Origin: Phycisphaeraceae bacterium
GTDB taxonomy: Bacteria; Planctomycetota; Phycisphaerae; Phycisphaerales; Phycisphaeraceae
Length of the DNA stretch: 8,479 bases
Assembly (NCBI GenBank): GCA_007119405.1
Contig: SKPT01000377.1
Coordinates: 1 to 8,479 of the forward strand
Reading direction: 5' to 3'
Positions 5,523 through 8,479 of the stretch are shown in pieces. A model generated the notes under the pieces. The model worked only from the letters and a program-made list of their open reading frames with translations. It did no database searches and had not been told where the DNA came from. The stretch's first letter is position 1. The number at the start of each line of letters is the position of its first letter. The position numbers and the translations under genes are program-made.

Positions 5523-7354
5523 ATGTTATGCCCACCACGCAGGACATCCTCACCGACGCGGGCACCCGCTCACAGGACTCCGAGTTCTACAACCCCATCC
5601 CCGACGGCTATAAGCCCGGACGCCACAAGTACGTCGTCGTCCTGGGCACCGTCATGTCCGGCCTGGGCAAGGGCATCTTCTCCTCCTCGCTCGCCAAGCT
5701 GCTCAAGGACAAGTCCCTCAGGGTCGCCCCCATCAAGATGGAGGGCTACCTCAACATCGACTCCGGCACGCTCAACCCCTACCGCCATGGCGAAGTCTTT
5801 GTCCTGGACGACGGCCTCGAGACCGACATGGACCTGGGCACCTACGAGCGCATCCTCGACCAGAACCTCACCGCCGACAACTACACCACCAGCGGGCAGG
5901 TCTTCCGCCGCGTGCTCGACAAGGAGCGCCACGGCGGGTACCTCGGCCGGGACGTGCAGATGATCCCCCACGTCACCGGCGAAGTGAAGTACATGCTCCG
6001 CGAGCTCGCCGTCCGCCAGCAGGCCGACGTCGTCTTCGTCGAGGTCGGCGGCACCGTGGGCGACTACGAGAACGCGTTTTACATCGAGGCCCTGCGCCAG
6101 CTCGCGTTCGAGGAGGGCGAGCACAGCGTCTGCTTCGTCGCCCTGACCTACGTCATCGAGCCGCCCGCCCTGGGCGAGCAGAAGTCCAAGGCGGCCCAGC
6201 TCGGCCTGCGCAAGCTCATGGAGGCGGGCGTTCAGCCGCACATCATCGCCTGCCGCGCCGCCCACGAGGTGGCCGAGTCCGCCGCCCAGAAGATCGCCAT
6301 GTTCTCCAACGTGCCCATGCGGCGCGTCTTCTCGATGCACGATCGGCCGAGCGTCTACACGGTGCCCGAGGCCCTGCGCAGCGCCGGGCTGGACCGCGAG
6401 GTGCTCTCGCTGCTGGACCTGCACGCCCGCGTGGACCAGGCCCACGAGGACACCGCCCGCGAGACGTGGCGCGTCTTCGTCTCCAAGCTCACCGCCGAGC
6501 GACGCTTCGACCTGCGCATCGGCATCACCGGCAAGTACGCCGCCCTGCGCGACGCCTACGCCTCGATCGACAAGGCCCTGGAGCACGCCGCGGCGCACCT
6601 CTCCGCACGGCTCGACGTCCAGTGGATCGACACGACGCGGATCCAGCCCGCCGAGGCCCCCGCCGCCCTGCGCGACGTGCACGCGGTGATCGTGCCCGGA
6701 GGCTTCGGCCAGCGCGGCACCGAGTCCAAGATCGCCTGCGTCCGCCACTGCCGCGAGCAGGGCGTGCCCTATCTCGGCATCTGCCTCGGGTTCCAGATGG
6801 CGGTGATCGACTACGCCCGCCACGTCTGCGGCATCGCCGGCGCCGGCTCCAGCGAGTTCGACCCCGACACGGCCGCCGCCGTCATCGACATCCTCCCCGA
6901 GCAGAAGCGCATCGAGGGCCTGGGCGGGTCGATGCGCCTCGGCGGGCAGGACGTGCTCGTGGCCCCGCATTCACTGGCCGCGCTGCTCTACCAGGATCGT
7001 CGGCCGCGCGGCCAACGCGACGACCAGCCCCTGACCGTCCGCGAACGCTTCCGCCATCGCTACGAGGTCGACCCGGGCTACATCGACACGCTCGAGCAGC
7101 ACGGGCTGGTCTTCTCGGGGCGCCATCCCAAGCAGCCGATCATGCAGATCCTCGAGCTGCCCGCGGCCGTGCATCCCTATTTCGTCGGCGCCCAGTTCCA
7201 CCCCGAGCTGACCAGCCGCCCGCTGCGGCCGCAGCCCATGTTCATGGGCCTGCTCGCCGCCGCCATCGCCCGCGCTCACCCCGACGCCGAGCCCACCGCC
7301 GCGATGCGCCGCTGGCTGCGCCAGCCGTCGGTTGAGCCGGCCGCGGGCCTATAA
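5513..7354 (+). CDS. pyrG: CTP synthase, divergent long form
   Basis: A 613-residue CTP synthase that converts UTP to CTP using ATP and glutamine nitrogen, the last step of pyrimidine nucleotide synthesis. The synthetase domain spans about 38-310: SGLGKG at 49-54 holds the P-loop lysine Lys53, and Lys75, Asp107 and Glu177 align with E. coli Lys40, Asp72 and Glu140. The glutaminase domain spans about 335-588 with nucleophile Cys424 in GICLG and His563/Glu565 in QFHPE. All catalytic residues are present, so it should be active. Departures from the usual sequence: GG before the P-loop is GT (45-46), the near-invariant LDPYINVDPGT is MEGYLNIDSGT (76-86), and the UTP-loop KTKPTQ is KSKAAQ (224-229). 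It has about 35 extra residues at the N-terminus, an arginine-rich insert near 496-512 and a C-terminal tail, against about 545 residues in E. coli. ATG 5513 is the longest start; neither it nor ATG 5528 has a Shine-Dalgarno, and the promoter candidate favours 5528. Confidence 0.95.
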   Translation: MLRYVMPTTQDILTDAGTRSQDSEFYNPIPDGYKPGRHKYVVVLGTVMSGLGKGIFSSSLAKLLKDKSLRVAPIKMEGYLNIDSGTLNPYRHGEVFVLDDGLETDMDLGTYERILDQNLTADNYTTSGQVFRRVLDKERHGGYLGRDVQMIPHVTGEVKYMLRELAVRQQADVVFVEVGGTVGDYENAFYIEALRQLAFEEGEHSVCFVALTYVIEPPALGEQKSKAAQLGLRKLMEAGVQPHIIACRAAHEVAESAAQKIAMFSNVPMRRVFSMHDRPSVYTVPEALRSAGLDREVLSLLDLHARVDQAHEDTARETWRVFVSKLTAERRFDLRIGITGKYAALRDAYASIDKALEHAAAHLSARLDVQWIDTTRIQPAEAPAALRDVHAVIVPGGFGQRGTESKIACVRHCREQGVPYLGICLGFQMAVIDYARHVCGIAGAGSSEFDPDTAAAVIDILPEQKRIEGLGGSMRLGGQDVLVAPHSLAALLYQDRRPRGQRDDQPLTVRERFRHRYEVDPGYIDTLEQHGLVFSGRHPKQPIMQILELPAAVHPYFVGAQFHPELTSRPLRPQPMFMGLLAAAIARAHPDAEPTAAMRRWLRQPSVEPAAGL

Positions 7355-7356
7355 AG

Positions 7357-7375
7357 CCGGGACCGGTGGTCCCGG
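7357..7375 (+). terminator. pyrG: Hairpin directly after the pyrG stop
   Basis: CCGGGACC at 7357-7364 pairs perfectly with GGTCCCGG at 7368-7375 around a 3-base loop. It begins two bases after the TAA of pyrG, where an intrinsic terminator is expected, and the neighbouring gene is convergent. No U-tract follows (the next bases are GGCGG), so it may act as a weak or U-less terminator, or only protect the 3' end. Confidence 0.45.
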
Positions 7376-7454
7376 GGCGGCGGCATCCGATCCACGCCAA
7401 CGAGTTGCCCCGATCGTCGCCTCGATCCACCGCGCCCGCACGCCTTCGCCCAGG

Positions 7455-7483
7455 CACTGGCGGACAAGCCGCCAGTGGCACCC
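7455..7483. repeat. Palindromic repeat, stem word CACTGGCGG, end GGCACCC
   Basis: CACTGGCGG at 7455-7463 and CCGCCAGTG at 7469-7477 form a perfect 9-bp hairpin with loop ACAAG. It runs straight into GGCACCC (7477-7483), the same end as the other palindromic repeats, then into the CAACGCCGTG arm of the following long inverted repeat. It is a single-hairpin, half-size version with a third stem word. It could also help end the pyrG transcript. The stretch 7376-7454 between the stop-proximal hairpin and this repeat shows nothing recognisable. Confidence 0.6.
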
Positions 7484-7622
7484 AACGCCGTGCACTTCCG
7501 TCGTAGGGTGGGTAGAGCGAAGCGAAACCCACCGCGAGCGTCGTGGGTCGTCAGCCAAGCTGGTGGGTTTCGCTTCGCTCTACCCACCCTACATCCGCGC
7601 CAGAGCCGTGGAGCTCACGGCG
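7483..7622. repeat. Long inverted repeat, GTAGGGTGGG family (copy 2)
   Basis: Perfect 31-bp inverted arms (7503-7533 and 7562-7592) start GTAGGGTGGGTAGAGCGAAG and enclose a 28-base centre. Outer arms are CAACGCCGTG (7483-7492) and CACGGCG (7616-7622). Arm spacing, 10 bases on the left and 21 on the right, equals that of the copy at 2417-2586, and both copies lie in the same orientation. The centre is shorter than in copy 1 (73 bases) and unrelated to it. It lies in the convergent gap between pyrG and the methyltransferase gene. Confidence 0.88.
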
Positions 7623-7675
7623 CTGTGGGGCACCCGCGAAGCGATCCGCGTCACACGCCCCTGCGATCGCTCTCC

Positions 7676-7696
7676 AAATCAGCAATCAGAACTCAG
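7676..7696. repeat. Heptamer tandem repeat, ATCAG core (three units)
   Basis: AAATCAG, CAATCAG and AACTCAG follow in exact 7-base register. On the minus strand the units read CTGAGTT, CTGATTG, CTGATTT, akin to the TGAT heptamers at 2346-2373. The stop codon of the methyltransferase (TGA, complement of 7693-7695) falls within the last unit, so the repeat begins at the very end of the coding region. Confidence 0.55.
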
Positions 7697-8479
7697 CCCG
7701 CCTTCCGCGCCACCACCACCAGGTCCCGGTACGCCCCGCCGATCTTCCCCATCTTCTCGATCTGCATCGCCGACGCCACCATCACCTGCCGTTGCAGCTC
7801 CTCCGGCCCATACTCCGTGACGTGATACACCGCGTCGGACCACCCGCCGTATTGCCACGCCGGCGTGCTGAGCACCAGCGCCCCGCCGGGCGCGAGCACG
7901 CGGGAGACCTCGCGCAGCACGGCCACCGGGTTGGGCAGATGTTCGATCACGTCGAGCATCATCACCACGTCGAAGCTCGCGTCGGCGAAGCCGAGCCGCT
8001 CGCCCGTCGCCACCTCAAACGTCGGCGCGTCGCCCGCATACCGCTGCTGGGCGACCTCCGCCTTCGCCTGCTCGATGGCGGCAGCTTCCGGGTCAACGCC
8101 GGTGACGGTCAGCCCCTGCTTCGCCAGCAGGTGCGTGAACAACCCGTCGCCACAACCCAGATCCAGGGCGCTGGGTCGGGTGCCACTGACAAGGCTGTCC
8201 CCGGCCTTGTCAGTGCTTCGGGCGTTCGACACTGACAAGCTCCGCGGACTCCGCTTGTCAGTGGCACCCCCACCCCCGGCCCCGCCCGGCCCGCTCGCCG
8301 CCGCGAGCTTGACCAGCTCATCCGCCCGCTGGCGGTAGACGTCCACCTGCCGGTAGCTCTGCCAGTGCATCGCCGGCCGGCTGTCGTACTTGTCAAACGC
8401 CATCGCCCGGCTGTGGAATCGCTCATTCCACAACAACCCCGTGCCCGCATGATGCTCGCGCACGGCGTCGAGGTCGGCC
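7693..8479 (-). CDS. Class I SAM-dependent methyltransferase (5' partial) carrying a translated repeat
   Basis: A UbiG/Methyltransf_11-type enzyme that would move a methyl group from S-adenosylmethionine to an unidentified substrate. The frame is open to the window edge, so the gene is probably 5' truncated. GTG 8463 and ATG 8403 are internal start candidates; no clear ribosome binding site favours either. Numbering from GTG 8463 (256 residues): helix-forming HWQSYRQVDVYRQRADELVK at 33-52, motif I DLGCGDG at 101-107, acidic ribose-binding Asp124 in GVDPE, motif FDVVMMLDVIEHL at 164-176, and post-motif EVSRVLAPGGALVLSTP at 185-201. Residues 66-96, between a glycine-rich linker and motif I, are encoded by a complete palindromic repeat (8178-8269); they are unlike the rest and hold two TDK and two LSV/LVS copies. 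The frame stays open through it and the catalytic fold is otherwise intact, so the enzyme may still work. It converges on pyrG. Confidence 0.88.
   Translation of the reverse strand, partial: ADLDAVREHHAGTGLLWNERFHSRAMAFDKYDSRPAMHWQSYRQVDVYRQRADELVKLAAASGPGGAGGGGATDKRSPRSLSVSNARSTDKAGDSLVSGTRPSALDLGCGDGLFTHLLAKQGLTVTGVDPEAAAIEQAKAEVAQQRYAGDAPTFEVATGERLGFADASFDVVMMLDVIEHLPNPVAVLREVSRVLAPGGALVLSTPAWQYGGWSDAVYHVTEYGPEELQRQVMVASAMQIEKMGKIGGAYRDLVVVARKAG
8178..8269. repeat. Double-hairpin palindromic repeat inside the methyltransferase gene (copy 2 of CACTGACAAG type)
   Basis: The same 16-bp end, GGGTGCCACTGACAAG at 8178-8193, is inverted at 8254-8269. Hairpin 1 pairs 8184-8194 with 8205-8215 (perfect) and hairpin 2 pairs 8230-8240 with 8253-8263 (perfect). 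Compared with the copy at 1333-1441, hairpin 1 has identical length and the 17-base difference lies in the inter-hairpin spacer and the second loop. The element is 92 bp long and is translated on the minus strand without a stop, in a frame that reads the stem word as ACT-GAC-AAG rather than CAC-TGA. Confidence 0.92.

Noticed and set aside
3868..5613. Long open frame (581 codons) on the plus strand opposite the glycosyltransferase
   Set aside because: Its translation is rich in R, P, H and Q as expected for an antisense frame of a GC-rich gene, and it runs on through the intergenic region into the start of pyrG.
5570..6970. Long open frame (466 codons) on the minus strand opposite pyrG
   Set aside because: It is the antisense shadow of a clearly recognised CTP synthase in GC-rich DNA; its translation is a low-complexity G/A/V/L/D/H-rich sequence without a known domain.
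7332..7820. Short open frames giving peptides such as VGWVERS and FASLYPPY around the long inverted repeats
   Set aside because: These are chance translations of the GTAGGGTGGG repeat arms, with the palindrome giving the related peptides on both strands.
8178..8269. Intein or pseudogenising insertion in the methyltransferase
   Set aside because: The insert encodes only about 31 residues with no splicing motifs, and the frame is maintained, so neither fits.

Overview
The window is GC-rich DNA, most likely from a bacterial chromosome. It holds four genes on the minus strand at the left, a divergently transcribed CTP synthase gene (pyrG) in the middle, and a minus-strand methyltransferase gene running off the right edge. 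The lineage cannot be fixed from the sequence. High GC, an unusual long CTP synthase and dense short palindromic repeats between loosely spaced genes suggest Planctomycetota (perhaps Phycisphaerae-like); that is a moderate-confidence inference.

Layout from left to right: 1-242 non-coding, with a strong hairpin (19-48) and a palindromic repeat (111-172). 243-1286 (-) is a polytopic membrane protein of the lysylphosphatidylglycerol-synthase-TM/flippase-like family. 1333-1441 is a double-hairpin repeat. 1498-2316 (-) is a left-handed beta-helix (hexapeptide) acyltransferase. 2317-2741 is filled with four repeat types. 2742-3734 (-) is an NAD-dependent epimerase/dehydratase. 3735-3984 is a mosaic of inverted repeats. 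3985-5250 (-) is a GT-B glycosyltransferase. 5251-5512 is the divergent promoter region. 5513-7354 (+) is a divergent CTP synthase. 7355-7692 is a convergent intergenic region of hairpins and repeats. 7693-8479 (-) is a SAM-dependent methyltransferase, partial at its 5' end.

The four left-hand genes, with the methyltransferase, read as a surface- or exopolysaccharide/glycolipid toolkit: a glycosyl transfer enzyme, a nucleotide-sugar-type short-chain dehydrogenase, an O-acyltransferase and a multi-spanning membrane protein. The gaps between them (211-425 bp) are too wide for a tight operon and are packed with repeats. pyrG is a nucleotide-synthesis gene with no obvious functional tie.

The most interesting content is the repeats. 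At least four places carry palindromic elements with a shared end motif (GGGTGC...GCACCC or part of it) but different stem words: CACTGACAAG, CACACAGCA, CACTGGCGG and CAAGCCGTG. Two complete copies share one architecture, two successive hairpins with the stem word in the order +,-,+,-. A third complete copy, at 8178-8269, lies inside the methyltransferase reading frame and is translated into about 31 extra residues just before the SAM-binding motif, recalling the Rickettsia palindromic elements. Two other repeat families also occur: a long inverted repeat with 26-31 bp perfect arms, present twice, and heptamer tandem repeats at three sites. No transposase, CRISPR array, tRNA or rRNA was seen.
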